Shown: positions 42,597 through 52,428 of the stretch, piece by piece | How positions within the stretch are numbered: position 1 is the first letter of the stretch | Layout: each line of letters opens with the position of its first letter | Source: Paludibacteraceae bacterium | Lineage (GTDB): Bacteria > Bacteroidota > Bacteroidia > Bacteroidales > Paludibacteraceae | DNA: 57,816 nucleotides | Direction of reading: 5' to 3' | Assembly (NCBI GenBank): GCA_905233925.1 | Contig: CAJOFV010000009.1 | Span: 1 to 57,816 of the forward strand | Translations under genes and position numbers: made by a program | The notes under the pieces: model-generated | Databases searched by the model: none | What the model was told of the DNA's origin: nothing | The model's input: the letters and a program-made list of their open reading frames with translations, nothing else

Positions 42597-43412
42597 ATGA
42601 TTGAAAAGACGATAAATATCAGAGGAAAGTTGCTGTCTTTCAAAGAACCGAAAGTGATGGCAATCATAAATGCGACGACTGACAGTTTTGCATATTCGTG
42701 TTCTAATATCAGCGAGGCGGAGATACTTGCAGCCACGGCACAGGCGATTTCGGACGGAGCAGACATAATTGATATCGGCGCTTGCTCCACACGTCCGGGC
42801 TCCACACCCGTTCTGCTGGAAGAAGAGTGGCGACGACTGGAGATTGCGTTACGTGCTGTACGGGAACACTATCCCGAAGCAATTGTATCGGTGGATACGT
42901 TCCGGGCCGACATTGCGCGAAAAGCAGTAGAGCGATTCGGAGCAGATATTATCAATGACATTTCCGGTGGCTCTGATCCTGAAATGTTCCAAACGGTGGC
43001 GGATTTGGGTACACCTTATATATATACGTGCTTTTCGCCGATTCCATCGGATGTGCCTGTTTCCGCGGCAGTTCTTGAAAACATTGCCCGCCAGAGCGAC
43101 ATATTGCACAAAATGGGTGTTAAGGATGTGATTGCCGACCCCGGATTCGGGTTCAACAAAACAGAAGAGCAGAACTACGAACTGCTGGCGCACCTGTCCG
43201 ATTTGCAGCATGCAGAGCTTCCGATATTGGTGGGTTTGTCGCGCAAGTCGATGTTTTACAAGCCGTTAGGGACAGCGCCGACTTCCGACATAACGCTTGC
43301 TGCCACAACAGCCGCACATACGCTGGCACTCCAAAACGGGGCGGACATCCTGCGGGTTCATGACGTGGCAGCGGCAAAAGCAGTAATAAAAACCGTAAGC
43401 AAAACAATATGA
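42597..43412 (+). CDS. folP: Dihydropteroate synthase
   Basis: 271 residues. Condenses pterin pyrophosphate with p-aminobenzoate in folate synthesis. AIINATTDSF, IDIGACSTRPGS, VSVDTF, IINDISGG, DPGFGFNKT, GLSRKSMF and LRVHDV follow in the expected order. Two departures: the usual TPDSF reads TTDSF, and the LMHMxGxP segment after the fifth strand is replaced by YTCFSPIPSDV. The start is ATG 42597, since upstream codons lie in the promoter. The stop overlaps the cdaA start (ATGA). Confidence 0.93.
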   Translation: MIEKTINIRGKLLSFKEPKVMAIINATTDSFAYSCSNISEAEILAATAQAISDGADIIDIGACSTRPGSTPVLLEEEWRRLEIALRAVREHYPEAIVSVDTFRADIARKAVERFGADIINDISGGSDPEMFQTVADLGTPYIYTCFSPIPSDVPVSAAVLENIARQSDILHKMGVKDVIADPGFGFNKTEEQNYELLAHLSDLQHAELPILVGLSRKSMFYKPLGTAPTSDITLAATTAAHTLALQNGADILRVHDVAAAKAVIKTVSKTI

Positions 43413-44212
43413 TAGGATTTCAATTCGGCATAAAAGACGTCATCGACATTCTGCTCGTGGCATTGATTCTGTATGAGATGTTCCTGCTGTTGCGCCGTTC
43501 CGGTGCAACAAACCTGTTCTGGGGCATACTTACCTTTGTAGTAGCCTGGTTTTTAGTTAGTTATGTCTTCCAACTGGAGTTGACGGGCGCACTATTCGAC
43601 CGGATAATCAGTGTTGGTGCGATTGCGCTGATAGTGATTTTCCAGGAAGAAATCCGCAGTTTCTTCTATCGCATCGGTGCGCGTTTTAGCAATTGGCATC
43701 CATTGTCACGCCGTACACAACAAGACGAACAATGTGTGGACCAGATTGTGATGGCATGCGAGCACATGGCAAGGACCAAAACCGGCGCGCTGATAGTTCT
43801 GGCGGGTGACAATGAGCTCAAGGAATATACAGATTCCGGCGAATTCATCGATGCTGCCATCTCGGCACCGATGATTGAAAACATCTTCTTCAAGAACTCG
43901 CCGCTGCACGACGGTGCACTTTTCATCATTGGCAACCGGCTACATTCGGCGGCTTGTATTCTGCCTGTTTCCAAGCAGCAGAATATTCCGAAGAATTTTG
44001 GTCTGCGGCATCGCGCTGCACTCGGATTAGCGGAGAAAAATAGCGATATCATCGCCATCGTTGTATCCGAGGAAACCGGAAAAGTCGCCGTGGCACAAGA
44101 TGCACAGATTCGTACCGTCAACCGTGACGAATTGATACATTTGATTTCAGAAGTGTTCTCCACCGATGAAATCGAAGGTTTTTGGAAATTCAAGACTGTA
44201 AAATCAAAGTAA
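43409..44212 (+). CDS. cdaA: Diadenylate cyclase CdaA
   Basis: 267 residues. Makes cyclic di-AMP. Three N-terminal TM helices (about 10-80) precede the DAC domain with the catalytic DGA (168-170, LHDGALF) and RHR (200-202, GLRHRAALG). It is coupled to folP by a 4-base overlap, as in many Bacteroidota. No CdaR-like regulator is adjacent. Confidence 0.95.
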   Translation: MIGFQFGIKDVIDILLVALILYEMFLLLRRSGATNLFWGILTFVVAWFLVSYVFQLELTGALFDRIISVGAIALIVIFQEEIRSFFYRIGARFSNWHPLSRRTQQDEQCVDQIVMACEHMARTKTGALIVLAGDNELKEYTDSGEFIDAAISAPMIENIFFKNSPLHDGALFIIGNRLHSAACILPVSKQQNIPKNFGLRHRAALGLAEKNSDIIAIVVSEETGKVAVAQDAQIRTVNRDELIHLISEVFSTDEIEGFWKFKTVKSK

Positions 44213-44215
44213 AAT

Positions 44216-46288
44216 ATGTTCAAACGTACTCTTGTTACAACCGCTCTGCCGTACGCTAACGGTCCCGTTCACATCGGGCACCTTGCAGGTGTTTACGTAC
44301 CGGCGGATATCTATGTGCGCTACTTGCGCTTGAAAGGTCGTGAGGTTCTGTTCGTCGGAGGAAGTGACGAACATGGTGTGCCTGTAACCATCCGCGCCCG
44401 CAAAGAAGGCATCACCACACAGCAGGTCGTGGACCGTTATCACGAGCTGATAAAATCGAGTTTCGAACGCTTCGGCATCTCGTTTGATGTGTATTCACGC
44501 ACAACCAGCGCCATCCACCATCAGTTCGCATCGGATTATTTCCGCAAACTTTATGAGAACGGGAAGTTCATTGAGCAAACAACCGAGCAATTCTATGACC
44601 CCGAAACCGGACATTTTCTGACGGACAGGAATATCCGCGGTGAATGCCCGCATTGCCATGCAGCCGGAGCATACGGCGATCAATGCGAGAAATGCGGTTC
44701 GACGCTGTCGCCTGAAGAACTGATTAATCCCTACAATGCCGAGACCGGCAATGCACTTGTGAAAAAGCCGACATCGCACTGGTATCTGCCGCTTGACCAG
44801 TATCAGGAATGGTTAGAGAAATGGATACTGGAAGGCCACAAGGAATGGCGTCCGAATGTGTACGGGCAGTGCAAATCGTGGTTGGACGGCGGTCTTTGTC
44901 CGCGTGCGGTGACGCGTGATTTGGACTGGGGTATCCCTGTGCCGGTTGAAGGTGCGGAAGGCAAAGTCTTGTATGTGTGGTTTGATGCGCCAATCGGCTA
45001 TATCTCCAATACAAAAGAGCTCTGCGATGCACAGCCGGAACGCTGGGGCAAATGGGAGACCTGGTGGAAGGACGAAACGACGCGTTTAATCCATTTCATC
45101 GGGAAAGATAACATTGTTTTCCATTGCATTGTATTCCCTGCAATGCTCAAGGCGGACGGCTCATATATTCTGCCGGATAATGTGCCTTCGAACGAGTTCT
45201 TGAACCTTGAAGGAGACAAGATTTCCACCTCGCGCAACTGGGCGGTGTGGCTGAATGAGTATTTAGACGATTTCCCCGGGAAACAGGACGTTCTGCGCTA
45301 CGTGCTGACCGCCAATGCACCGGAAACGAAAGACAATGATTTCACATGGGCGGATTTCCAGGCGCGGAACAATAACGAACTGGTGGCTATTTATGGCAAC
45401 TTCGTCAACCGTGCGTTGGTGCTGACGAACAAATATTTTGAAGGAAAAATTCCGGAATCATCCGATTTCACCGAATATGACAGGCAGACAATTGACGAGT
45501 TCAAGAATGTCAAAACACAACTCGAATCGCTATTGGAGGAATTCCGCTTCCGTGATGCGCTTAAAGAGGCAATGAATCTTGCGCGCATAGGTAATAAGTA
45601 TCTTGCCGATACCGAACCGTGGAAACTTGCCAAGACGGATATGGCGCGGACTGCAACTATTTTGAATTTGTCGCTTCAGATTGCTGCCAATCTGTCTATT
45701 GCATTTGAGCCGTTTTTGCCGTTCTCATCGGCAAAATTGCGCAATATGCTCGGGTTGAAAGATGTGGATTGGAATGCGCTCGGCAGCCTTGATTTGTTGC
45801 CTGCAGGTGCTCAACTCGGCGAAATAAGTCTGTTGTTCGAGAAGATAGACGATGCCCCCATACAGAATCAACTGGACCGTCTTGCCCGCATCAAGAAAGA
45901 GAACGAGGAAGCCGCCAAGCAAGCCGAACTGGCAAACTGGAAGCCACAAGCCATCAAAACGCCCGTATCCATCGAGGATTTTGACAAGCTGGATATCCGC
46001 GTAGCAACTGTTTTGGATTGCCAACCGGTGAAGAAATCGGAGCGGTTACTGCAGTTCAAGCTGTCCGATGGAACCGGAGAAAGAACGATATTGAGCGGTA
46101 TCGCCCAATCTTATCCCGACCCGTCGGTGCTGATTGGTAAGCAGGTGTTGTTTATTGCCAATTTCCCGCCGCGCAAGATGATGGGTATAGAGAGCCAGGG
46201 CATGATATTGTCAGCCGTAGATGCCGATGGCAAGTTGGTCGTAACGACTACTTCGCGCACCGTTCATGACGGCGTTTCAGTTGGCTAA
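44216..46288 (+). CDS. metG: Methionyl-tRNA synthetase with tRNA-binding C-terminal domain
   Basis: 690 residues. The class I HIGH motif is HIGH in [10 protein letters not shown]; the KMSKS-equivalent is KISTS ([10 protein letters not shown]). A zinc knuckle [18 protein letters not shown] is present. The C-terminal EMAP/Trbp111 domain (about 585-690: [16 protein letters not shown], then [11 protein letters not shown]) aids dimerisation and tRNA binding. Three bases after cdaA, so co-transcribed. Confidence 0.98.
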   Translation: MFKRTLVTTALPYANGPVHIGHLAGVYVPADIYVRYLRLKGREVLFVGGSDEHGVPVTIRARKEGITTQQVVDRYHELIKSSFERFGISFDVYSRTTSAIHHQFASDYFRKLYENGKFIEQTTEQFYDPETGHFLTDRNIRGECPHCHAAGAYGDQCEKCGSTLSPEELINPYNAETGNALVKKPTSHWYLPLDQYQEWLEKWILEGHKEWRPNVYGQCKSWLDGGLCPRAVTRDLDWGIPVPVEGAEGKVLYVWFDAPIGYISNTKELCDAQPERWGKWETWWKDETTRLIHFIGKDNIVFHCIVFPAMLKADGSYILPDNVPSNEFLNLEGDKISTSRNWAVWLNEYLDDFPGKQDVLRYVLTANAPETKDNDFTWADFQARNNNELVAIYGNFVNRALVLTNKYFEGKIPESSDFTEYDRQTIDEFKNVKTQLESLLEEFRFRDALKEAMNLARIGNKYLADTEPWKLAKTDMARTATILNLSLQIAANLSIAFEPFLPFSSAKLRNMLGLKDVDWNALGSLDLLPAGAQLGEISLLFEKIDDAPIQNQLDRLARIKKENEEAAKQAELANWKPQAIKTPVSIEDFDKLDIRVATVLDCQPVKKSERLLQFKLSDGTGERTILSGIAQSYPDPSVLIGKQVLFIANFPPRKMMGIESQGMILSAVDADGKLVVTTTSRTVHDGVSVG

Positions 46289-46364
46289 AATGTCCTTCTG
46301 AATCGTCAAGCATGGCGGTTTTTCCTGCAAAAGTGCCACTTTTTTGCAAAAAAACACAGAAAAA

Positions 46365-46397
46365 TTTGTGTATATGAAATAAAAGCAGTACTTTTGC
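46365..46397 (+). promoter_or_regulatory. tRNA promoter
   Basis: TTTG at 46365-46368, 20 bases, TACTTTTGC at 46389-46397. The tRNA leader then contains CAAATGG-type repeats (46412-46440). Confidence 0.85.
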
Positions 46398-46450
46398 AGC
46401 CGGTTTTGTCAAATGGCCAAATGAAAAATGGTCAAATGGTAAGATGGTTT

Positions 46451-46524
46451 GGCGGGGTAGCTCAGCTGGTTAGAGCGCATGATTCATAATCATGAGGTCC
46501 CCGGTTCAATCCCGGGCCCCGCTA
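46451..46524 (+). tRNA. tRNA with CAT anticodon (elongator Met or Ile2)
   Basis: 74 bases. The acceptor stem GGCGGGG/CCCCGCT is closed by G-T at the end. The D arm contains AGCTCAGCTGGTTAGAGC, the anticodon stem CATGA/TCATG has loop TTCATAA, and the T arm is CCCGG-TTCAATC-CCGGG. CCA is not encoded. The lack of the GGG/CCC anticodon-stem pairs excludes initiator tRNA. Elongator Met and lysidine-modified Ile2 cannot be separated with certainty by eye. Confidence 0.93.
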
Positions 46525-46538
46525 CAAAAACTACATCG

Positions 46539-46572
46539 AACAAAGAAGCACGCGATTGCGTGCTTCTTTGTT
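46539..46572. terminator. Long bidirectional terminator between tRNA and pckA
   Basis: AACAAAGAAGCACGC and GCGTGCTTCTTTGTT form a perfect 15-bp stem with loop GATT. The A/T-rich base of the stem supplies a T-run in each direction. Confidence 0.92.
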
Positions 46573-46588
46573 TGTATGTGATCAGCAA

Positions 46589-48352
46589 TTATTTGCAGCC
46601 AAAGAGACGTTTGAACCAGCAAACTTTCTTTTCGGGTTCTGCCTTAGGCTCAGCTTTCGGTGCCTCGGGAGCGGCTTTCGGTGCTTCAGCTTTGGGCTCT
46701 GCCTTCGGAGCCTCTGCGGGTTTTTCTGCGGGGAGTTGCGGTCCAGCGGGAACGAGCGCTTTACCGGCAGCATTGCCTTCGTACTTCACGAAGTTCTTGA
46801 TGAAACGGCCTGCAAGGTCTTTTGCCTTTGCATCCCACTCGGCAGCATCCTTATAGGTGTCACGCGGATCAAGAATGTTCGGATCTACGCCCGGCAGTGC
46901 GGTCGGAACCTCGAAGTTGAAGAACGGAATGTGCTTGGTCTCTGCTTTAAGGATTGAACCATCCAAAATAGCATCAATAATACCGCGGGTGTCACGAATC
47001 GAGATACGTTTGCCTGTACCATTCCAACCGGTATTTACGAGGTAAGCTTTTGCGCCGGATTGCTCCATGCGTTTAACGAGTTCCTCGGCATATTTTGTCG
47101 GGTGGAGCTCCAAGAAGGCCTGACCGAAGCATGCGGAGAAGGTCGGAGTGGGCTCTGTAATACCACGCTCTGTACCAGCCAATTTAGCGGTGAAACCGGA
47201 GAGGAAGTAGTACTTCGTCTGCTCAGGGGTCAGGATAGAAACAGGAGGCAGTACGCCGAATGCATCAGCAGAGAGGAAGATAACGTTCTTGGCAGCAGGA
47301 CCTGCAGAAACGGGTTTCACAATCTTCTCGATGTGGTTGATAGGATAGGAAACGCGGGTGTTCTCGGTCACGGACTTGTCATCGAAGTCAATCTTTCCGT
47401 CCTTGTCCACCGTTACATTCTCCAAGAGAGCGTCACGACGGATTGCGTTGTAGATGTCAGGCTCTGATTCTTTGTCGAGTTTAATAACCTTTGCATAGCA
47501 ACCGCCTTCGAAGTTGAATACGCCATTATCATCCCATCCGTGCTCGTCATCGCCAATCAGGAGACGTTTCGGGTCGGTGGAAAGAGTGGTCTTACCGGTG
47601 CCGGAGAGGCCGAAGAAGATAGCTGTATTCTTGCCGTCCATGTCGGTGTTCGCGGAGCAGTGCATAGCCGCAATGCCCTTCAGCGGCAGGTAGTAGTTCA
47701 TCATAGAGAACATACCTTTCTTCATTTCGCCGCCGTACCAGGTGTTGAGAATAACCTGCTCGCGGGAAGTCGTGTTGAATGCTACGCATGTCTCAGAGTT
47801 GAGGCCAAGCTCCTTGTAGTTCTCCACTTTTGCGAGAGAAGCGTTATAGATGATGAAGTCGGGCTTGAAGTTCTTGAGTTCTTCTTCGGAAGGCTGGATG
47901 AACATGTTCTTTACAAAGTGAGCTTGCCATGCCACTTCCACGATGAAACGAACTGCCATGCGGGTGTCCTTGTTGGCGCCGCAGAAAGCGTCAACCACAT
48001 AGAGCTCCTTGCCGGAGAGTTCTTTTACGGCGAGGTCCTTTACGGTTGCCCACACTTCTTCGGACATCGGGTGGTTGTCGTTCTTGTAAGCATCAGTAGT
48101 CCACCAAACGGTGTCTTTGGAGTTTTCGTCCATGACGATGTATTTGTCCTTGGGCGAACGTCCGGTGTAGATACCGGTCATAACGTTAACTGCGCCGAGT
48201 TCGGTCTCCTGACCTTTTTCATAGCCTGTCAAGGCAGGATTTGTTTCCTCTTTGAAGAGGTACTCGTAAGAAGGATTGTGCGCCTTCACAGTTGCACCAG
48301 TAATGCCGTACTGGGTTAAGTCAAGTTGTTCTTGTTGTTTTTTTGTTGCCAT
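46589..48352 (-). CDS. pckA: ATP-dependent phosphoenolpyruvate carboxykinase with extra C-terminal tail
   Basis: 587 residues. Interconverts oxaloacetate and PEP using ATP; in Bacteroidales it usually runs towards oxaloacetate during fermentation. Kinase-1a [13 protein letters not shown], the metal site and [10 protein letters not shown] are intact. The normal enzyme ends near residue 540 (LVPAGPQL). Here a further 47 residues follow: a Pro/Ala/Glu/Lys repeat and then [13 protein letters not shown]. That end is amphipathic and basic and contains two cysteines, so it could dock to a membrane or partner. Confidence 0.96.
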   Translation of the reverse strand: MATKKQQEQLDLTQYGITGATVKAHNPSYEYLFKEETNPALTGYEKGQETELGAVNVMTGIYTGRSPKDKYIVMDENSKDTVWWTTDAYKNDNHPMSEEVWATVKDLAVKELSGKELYVVDAFCGANKDTRMAVRFIVEVAWQAHFVKNMFIQPSEEELKNFKPDFIIYNASLAKVENYKELGLNSETCVAFNTTSREQVILNTWYGGEMKKGMFSMMNYYLPLKGIAAMHCSANTDMDGKNTAIFFGLSGTGKTTLSTDPKRLLIGDDEHGWDDNGVFNFEGGCYAKVIKLDKESEPDIYNAIRRDALLENVTVDKDGKIDFDDKSVTENTRVSYPINHIEKIVKPVSAGPAAKNVIFLSADAFGVLPPVSILTPEQTKYYFLSGFTAKLAGTERGITEPTPTFSACFGQAFLELHPTKYAEELVKRMEQSGAKAYLVNTGWNGTGKRISIRDTRGIIDAILDGSILKAETKHIPFFNFEVPTALPGVDPNILDPRDTYKDAAEWDAKAKDLAGRFIKNFVKYEGNAAGKALVPAGPQLPAEKPAEAPKAEPKAEAPKAAPEAPKAEPKAEPEKKVCWFKRLFGCK

Positions 48353-48573
48353 AATATATATTGTTTAGAATTGTTTGATATTGTTTCGTGTTGTTCAAGG
48401 TCGTTTTGCATAGAAATATTTATTAGTGCCTTTTTTAGCGACTACAAAGGTACTGCATTTTTTTCAATCTGCAAAATTTGGAAGCAAAAAAACAAAAAAA
48501 AACGCTTTTTTGTAATTTCCATGTATCAAAATACAGAAAAACATGTTATAAAACATATTTTTTTATCAAAATA
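48353..48573. other. A/T-rich intergenic region with the pckA promoter
   Basis: The pckA promoter reads on the minus strand: TTTG (48475-48472), 19 bases, TACCTTTG (48452-48445), giving a leader of about 90 bases that includes TATTGTTT repeats (around 48357-48385). No gene is seen in the rest, which is extremely A/T-rich. Confidence 0.75.
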
Positions 48574-48606
48574 TTTGGTGGGTTAGCAAAAAAGCAGTAC
48601 TTTTGC
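48574..48606 (+). promoter_or_regulatory. Promoter of the threonylcarbamoyl-AMP synthase leader
   Basis: TTTG at 48574-48577, 20 bases, TACTTTTGC at 48598-48606. Confidence 0.88.
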
Positions 48607-48614
48607 ACCGTGTT

Positions 48615-48681
48615 TTTCATGGTATTAGATTTAAGGTTAAGTAAAGATTGGGTTGTCGTGATGACAATCCTTCTTTTTTTT
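48615..48681 (+). ncRNA. Structured 5' leader with terminator-like hairpin (copy 2)
   Basis: TTTTCATGG, then TTAAGGTTAAG (48631-48641), then ATTGG, then a hairpin (GGGTTGTC 48650-48657, loop GTGAT, GACAATCC 48663-48670, with one G-T pair), then TTCTTTTTTTT. It is ordered as in the greA leader at 4571. ATG follows the T-run at once and opens a five-codon frame (48682-48699). Confidence 0.6.
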
Positions 48682-48699
48682 ATGTCAATAAGCAAGTAA
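48682..48699 (+). CDS. Five-codon mini-ORF after the leader hairpin
   Basis: ATG TCA ATA AGC AAG TAA directly follows the T-run and ends 15 bases before the synthase ATG. The parallel position of the 34-codon ORF before greA suggests that translation next to the hairpin is meaningful. By itself this ORF could be chance. Confidence 0.3.
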   Translation: MSISK

Positions 48700-48714
48700 A
48701 AAAGTCAGAATAAA

Positions 48715-49335
48715 ATGCCGGATTTCAAGCCATACGGGAAAGAGGATTTGGAAGAAGCCTTGCGTGTTTTGCGCAGGGGTGGGGTTATATTGTATCCGAC
48801 AGATACGGTTTGGGGAATCGGCTGTGATGCGACCAACAGTAACGCCGTCAAGCGGATTTTCGCTCTCAAACGCCGTGCAGACAGCAAAGCTATGCTGATG
48901 CTGATGGATTCGGCAGAGCAACTCGGGCAGTATGTGGATGTGCCGGAAGCGGCGGAAAGCCTCCTGGAAGCGGCCGGTGTAATGGAGAACGGGCAAAAGG
49001 ACGAATGGGGTGCAGTGCGGCCATTGACGATTATTTATCCGAATGCAAGCGGGGTAACGCCGGAACTGATTGCGGAAGACGGGAGTATCGGCATCCGTAT
49101 TACAAAAGAGGCGTTTTCCAATGCTTTGTGCGCCGGATTGGGCAAACCATTGGTTTCCACAAGCGCAAACATCAGCGGCGAACCTGCGGCGGCAACATTC
49201 GGACAAATCAGCAAGGAAATCATTGACGGCGTGGATTATGTATGCCGATACCGAAGAAACGACAATACGCCCAAGCAGCCGTCGGCGATAATAAAAATCA
49301 ATACAAACAACACCTTTAATATAATAAGGAGTTAG
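48715..49335 (+). CDS. L-threonylcarbamoyladenylate synthase (Sua5/YrdC/TsaC family)
   Basis: 206 residues. Makes threonylcarbamoyl-AMP, used for the t6A modification of ANN-decoding tRNAs. GGVILYPTDTVWGIGCDATN, FALKRRADSKAMLMLM, VRPLTIIYP-like, SIGIRI and LVSTSANISGEPA are the family motifs. The C-terminal Sua5 domain is absent. It is followed 4 bases later by xseB. Confidence 0.94.
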   Translation: MPDFKPYGKEDLEEALRVLRRGGVILYPTDTVWGIGCDATNSNAVKRIFALKRRADSKAMLMLMDSAEQLGQYVDVPEAAESLLEAAGVMENGQKDEWGAVRPLTIIYPNASGVTPELIAEDGSIGIRITKEAFSNALCAGLGKPLVSTSANISGEPAAATFGQISKEIIDGVDYVCRYRRNDNTPKQPSAIIKINTNNTFNIIRS

Positions 49336-49339
49336 AACT

Positions 49340-49507
49340 ATGAGTTACGATGAAGCAATAGGACGCATCGAGGCGATTGTGAAAGACTTGGAACAATCGG
49401 AGGCCTTGAGCATGGAAGTGTATAAGAAAAAAGCACAGGAGGCCAAGGAGTTGCTGGATTTTTGCGAAAAGCAGCTCGGACTGATGGAAAAAGATCTACT
49501 CGTCTGA
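49340..49507 (+). CDS. xseB: Exodeoxyribonuclease VII small subunit
   Basis: 55 residues: SYDEAIGRIEAIVKDLEQ, then LSMEVYKKKAQEAKELLDFC, is the XseB coiled-coil pattern. With the large subunit XseA it degrades single-stranded DNA. xseA is not in the window. It is coupled to the upstream synthase gene, and its 3' end overlaps the convergent ClC gene by 12 bases. Confidence 0.92.
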   Translation: MSYDEAIGRIEAIVKDLEQSEALSMEVYKKKAQEAKELLDFCEKQLGLMEKDLLV

Positions 49508-51166
49508 GAAGTGGACGAGGACATGACGGTATGATTCGAATATCTTGGATTTGCTGACAAATCCGAGGTATTTCTTTTTGCGGTTGACAACCGGCAGATT
49601 CCATGCACCTGTGTCTTCAAAAATCTCCATGACTTTCTCCATCGGCATATCGTCATAAATCAGCGCTTGCGGAGAATTCATCAAGTCGCTGACAGTGAAG
49701 CGGTTATAGAGCCGCGGCTGGAACATGATGTTGCGCACCTCGTCCAACAAAAGAACACCCTTCAGAACGCCTTTGCTATTGACAACTGGGAAAATGTTGC
49801 GGCGGCTGGTGGCAATACACTTGACAAGGTCGCCGAGTGTCATTTCTGGCGGGACGGTGGTCAAATCGGTCTCAAGCACGTTATCCATCTTGAGGAGAGT
49901 CAGAATGGAGCGGTCCTTGTTGTGGGTAAGCAACTCGCCTTTCTGTGCAAGACGCATGGCGTAAAGGCTGTGCTGTTCGAATAGCTTGATAATCAGGTAC
50001 GAAGAGACGGATACAATCATCAGCGGAAGGAAGAGATGATAGCCTCCGGTGAGTTCGGCAATAAGGAAAATGCCGGTGAGCGGCGCGTGCATGACGCCGG
50101 ACATCAAGCCCGCCATGCCAATGAGAGCAAAGTTGGACTCGGGAACTGTCAAACCCAATATATTCATTATGCGTGCCGTGACGAAACCGACCAATGCGCC
50201 CATGAACAACGAGGGTGCGAAGATACCACCGACACCGCCACCGCCATTGGTTGCGACCGAGGCGACAATCTTAAACAATATAATAAGGATAAAATAACCG
50301 AGAATCACCCAGTTTGTGCTACCAAGTCTCGCAAACGGGCTGTATTGCATAGCACTTCGCGATTCGCCGTTGATGAGGTCGGTAATAACACCGTAACCCT
50401 CGCCGTACAAGGGCGGAAAGAGATAAACAAGTATACCCAGCGTCACGCCGCCGACAATAATCTTCGCGCCGATGGAACGGATGTGCTTCTTGAACTGCTG
50501 CTCCAGGAAGTTCATGCCGCGGGTAAAGTACAGGGAGGCAAAGCCGCAGACGATGCCCAAGACGATGTACCACGGAATGCGCGAAATGGCGAATGGTTCG
50601 ATGGTTTTTAGGACAAACATCGGCTCTGTGCCGGTGAACATATAGGAAATCGTTGCCGCGGTGACGGAAGAAATGAGCAGTGGCGCTACAGAAGCCATAG
50701 TCAAGTCCATCATCAGTACTTCGAGCGTGAATACCAGTCCGGCAATCGGAGCTTCAAAGATGCCGCCGATGGCACCCGCTGCGCCGCAACCAATCATGAG
50801 CATCATGGTTTTCTGGTCAAGCCGGAAGAACTTGGCAAGGTTGCTGCCAATTGCCGCGCCGGTGAGCACAATCGGAGCCTCTGCGCCGACAGAACCGCCG
50901 AAACCGATAGTCAGACCTGAACCTACAATGGAGGTCCACATGTTGTGCGCCTTGATGATGGATTTGCGCTGCGAGATAGCATATAGAATTTTGGTTATAC
51001 CGTGCGAGATGTCGTCGCGGACGATGTAATAGACGAAGAGCGACGCCAGCGCAATACCAATCATCGGGCAGATGAAGTACCAAAAATGATGTTCACCTGC
51101 GATGAGGTAGGTTTCAATAAAATACTGGATGAGATGGATGAAGGATTTGAGCAGCGCCGCCGCCAA
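49496..51166 (-). CDS. ClC-type chloride channel/antiporter with CBS domains, start unclear
   Basis: At least 556 residues. The ClC filter regions are present: GSGLTIGFGGSVGAEAP, GGIFEAPIAG, and GGGGVGGIFAPSLFMGA. Two CBS domains fill the last 130 residues. ClC proteins move Cl- across the inner membrane, often coupled to H+. The TTG at 51166 is the first usable start, but family-like sequence ([20 protein letters not shown]) continues upstream in frame to 51253 with no ATG, GTG or TTG in the proper place. The extension overlaps the end of obgE. Confidence 0.85.
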   Translation of the reverse strand: MAAALLKSFIHLIQYFIETYLIAGEHHFWYFICPMIGIALASLFVYYIVRDDISHGITKILYAISQRKSIIKAHNMWTSIVGSGLTIGFGGSVGAEAPIVLTGAAIGSNLAKFFRLDQKTMMLMIGCGAAGAIGGIFEAPIAGLVFTLEVLMMDLTMASVAPLLISSVTAATISYMFTGTEPMFVLKTIEPFAISRIPWYIVLGIVCGFASLYFTRGMNFLEQQFKKHIRSIGAKIIVGGVTLGILVYLFPPLYGEGYGVITDLINGESRSAMQYSPFARLGSTNWVILGYFILIILFKIVASVATNGGGGVGGIFAPSLFMGALVGFVTARIMNILGLTVPESNFALIGMAGLMSGVMHAPLTGIFLIAELTGGYHLFLPLMIVSVSSYLIIKLFEQHSLYAMRLAQKGELLTHNKDRSILTLLKMDNVLETDLTTVPPEMTLGDLVKCIATSRRNIFPVVNSKGVLKGVLLLDEVRNIMFQPRLYNRFTVSDLMNSPQALIYDDMPMEKVMEIFEDTGAWNLPVVNRKKKYLGFVSKSKIFESYRHVLVHFSDE

Positions 51167-51204
51167 AGCAGAGAACGCGCCGACAAAGAAACTGAGAATC
51201 AGGA

Positions 51205-52428
51205 TTAACTGCTTTTCGCTGATGTGCCGTTCGCGCCAGTCGATAAGTTGCTCAGCTGTTCATCCCAACCTATTCCACGGTATTTGGACAAATCCCATTC
51301 CTCCTCGACTTCGTTGAGATAGATGGTCTCCGTTTCTTCCTCTTCAGGTTCCGCGGGACCGGTTGTTTCACGCATTGTCACGTCAATCGGCAGATGGGAG
51401 ATTTCAATGACTTGGTTCTGCTCCTTGTTAAGTTCCGTCCATAGCGCGTCTTTTAACTCGCTGATTCCAAGGCCGCTGATGCTGGAGATAAGCAGAACTT
51501 GTATGCCAAGTTTTTCCGCCAGTTTGTCAGCTTTCTTCTGCAATTTGGCGAGGTCTTTGGCATCCAATGTATCGCATTTTGATATAGCGAGAATACGCGC
51601 TTTGGTAAGCAGTTGCGGGTTGTATTTCTCCAGTTCGGAAAGAAGAATTTTGTATTCTTTGTCTATCTTTTCGCTGGTTGCCGGCACCATGAATAACAAC
51701 ACGGCGTTGCGCTCAATGTGGCGCAGGAAGCGCAAACCGAGGCCTTTTCCTTCGCTGGCGCCCTCGATGATACCCGGGATATCCGCCATGCAGAAAGATT
51801 GTCCGTCACGGTAACTGACAATGCCAAGCTGGGGAACCAGTGTTGTGAAAGGATAATCCGCAATTTCGGGTTTCGCCGCCGAAACGACCGAGAGCAAGGT
51901 GGATTTGCCGGCATTCGGGAAGCCGACCAGACCAACATCCGCCAAAACTTTGAGTTGCAGAATGATATTGCGTTCCTGACAGGGTTCTCCGGGTTGCGCG
52001 TAACGCGGGGTCTGGTTGGTAGCCGTGCGGAAATGCCAGTTTCCGAGTCCGCCGCGCCCGCCTTTGAGGAGGACAATGCGTTGTCCGTGTTCCTTGACCT
52101 CGGTCAGCCATTCACCGGTGTCGCCGTCATAAACGACTGTGCCACAGGGTACTTCAATGATTTTGTCCTCGCCATCCTTGCCAAAACTACGGCTTTCACC
52201 GCCGCGTCCGCCGTCGGTTGCCATAATGTGCTTCTGGTACTTCAGATGCAGCAGCGTCCATAGGTTGCGGTTGCCTTGGAGGATAATATGGCCGCCGCGT
52301 CCGCCGTCTCCCCCGTCGGGGCCGCCTTTCGGGACATATTTGGCGCGGTGCAGGTGCATACAGCCCGCACCGCCCTTGCCGGAACGGCAGTAAATCTTGA
52401 CGTAATCTATGAAGTTTCCGGATGGCAT
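51205..52428 (-). CDS. obgE: GTPase Obg/CgtA
   Basis: 407 residues. A glycine-rich Obg domain (about 1-158), a G domain with [21 protein letters not shown] and SKCD, and an acidic tail with a Ser/Thr-rich end. Acts in 50S subunit assembly and stress control. The stop of adk and the start of obgE share one base (52428), so the two are coupled. Confidence 0.97.
   Translation of the reverse strand: MPSGNFIDYVKIYCRSGKGGAGCMHLHRAKYVPKGGPDGGDGGRGGHIILQGNRNLWTLLHLKYQKHIMATDGGRGGESRSFGKDGEDKIIEVPCGTVVYDGDTGEWLTEVKEHGQRIVLLKGGRGGLGNWHFRTATNQTPRYAQPGEPCQERNIILQLKVLADVGLVGFPNAGKSTLLSVVSAAKPEIADYPFTTLVPQLGIVSYRDGQSFCMADIPGIIEGASEGKGLGLRFLRHIERNAVLLFMVPATSEKIDKEYKILLSELEKYNPQLLTKARILAISKCDTLDAKDLAKLQKKADKLAEKLGIQVLLISSISGLGISELKDALWTELNKEQNQVIEISHLPIDVTMRETTGPAEPEEEETETIYLNEVEEEWDLSKYRGIGWDEQLSNLSTGANGTSAKSS

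Noticed and set aside
46451..46524. Initiator tRNA-fMet
   Set aside because: The anticodon stem is CATGA/TCATG, not the three G-C pairs of initiators, and the acceptor end is paired at position 1.
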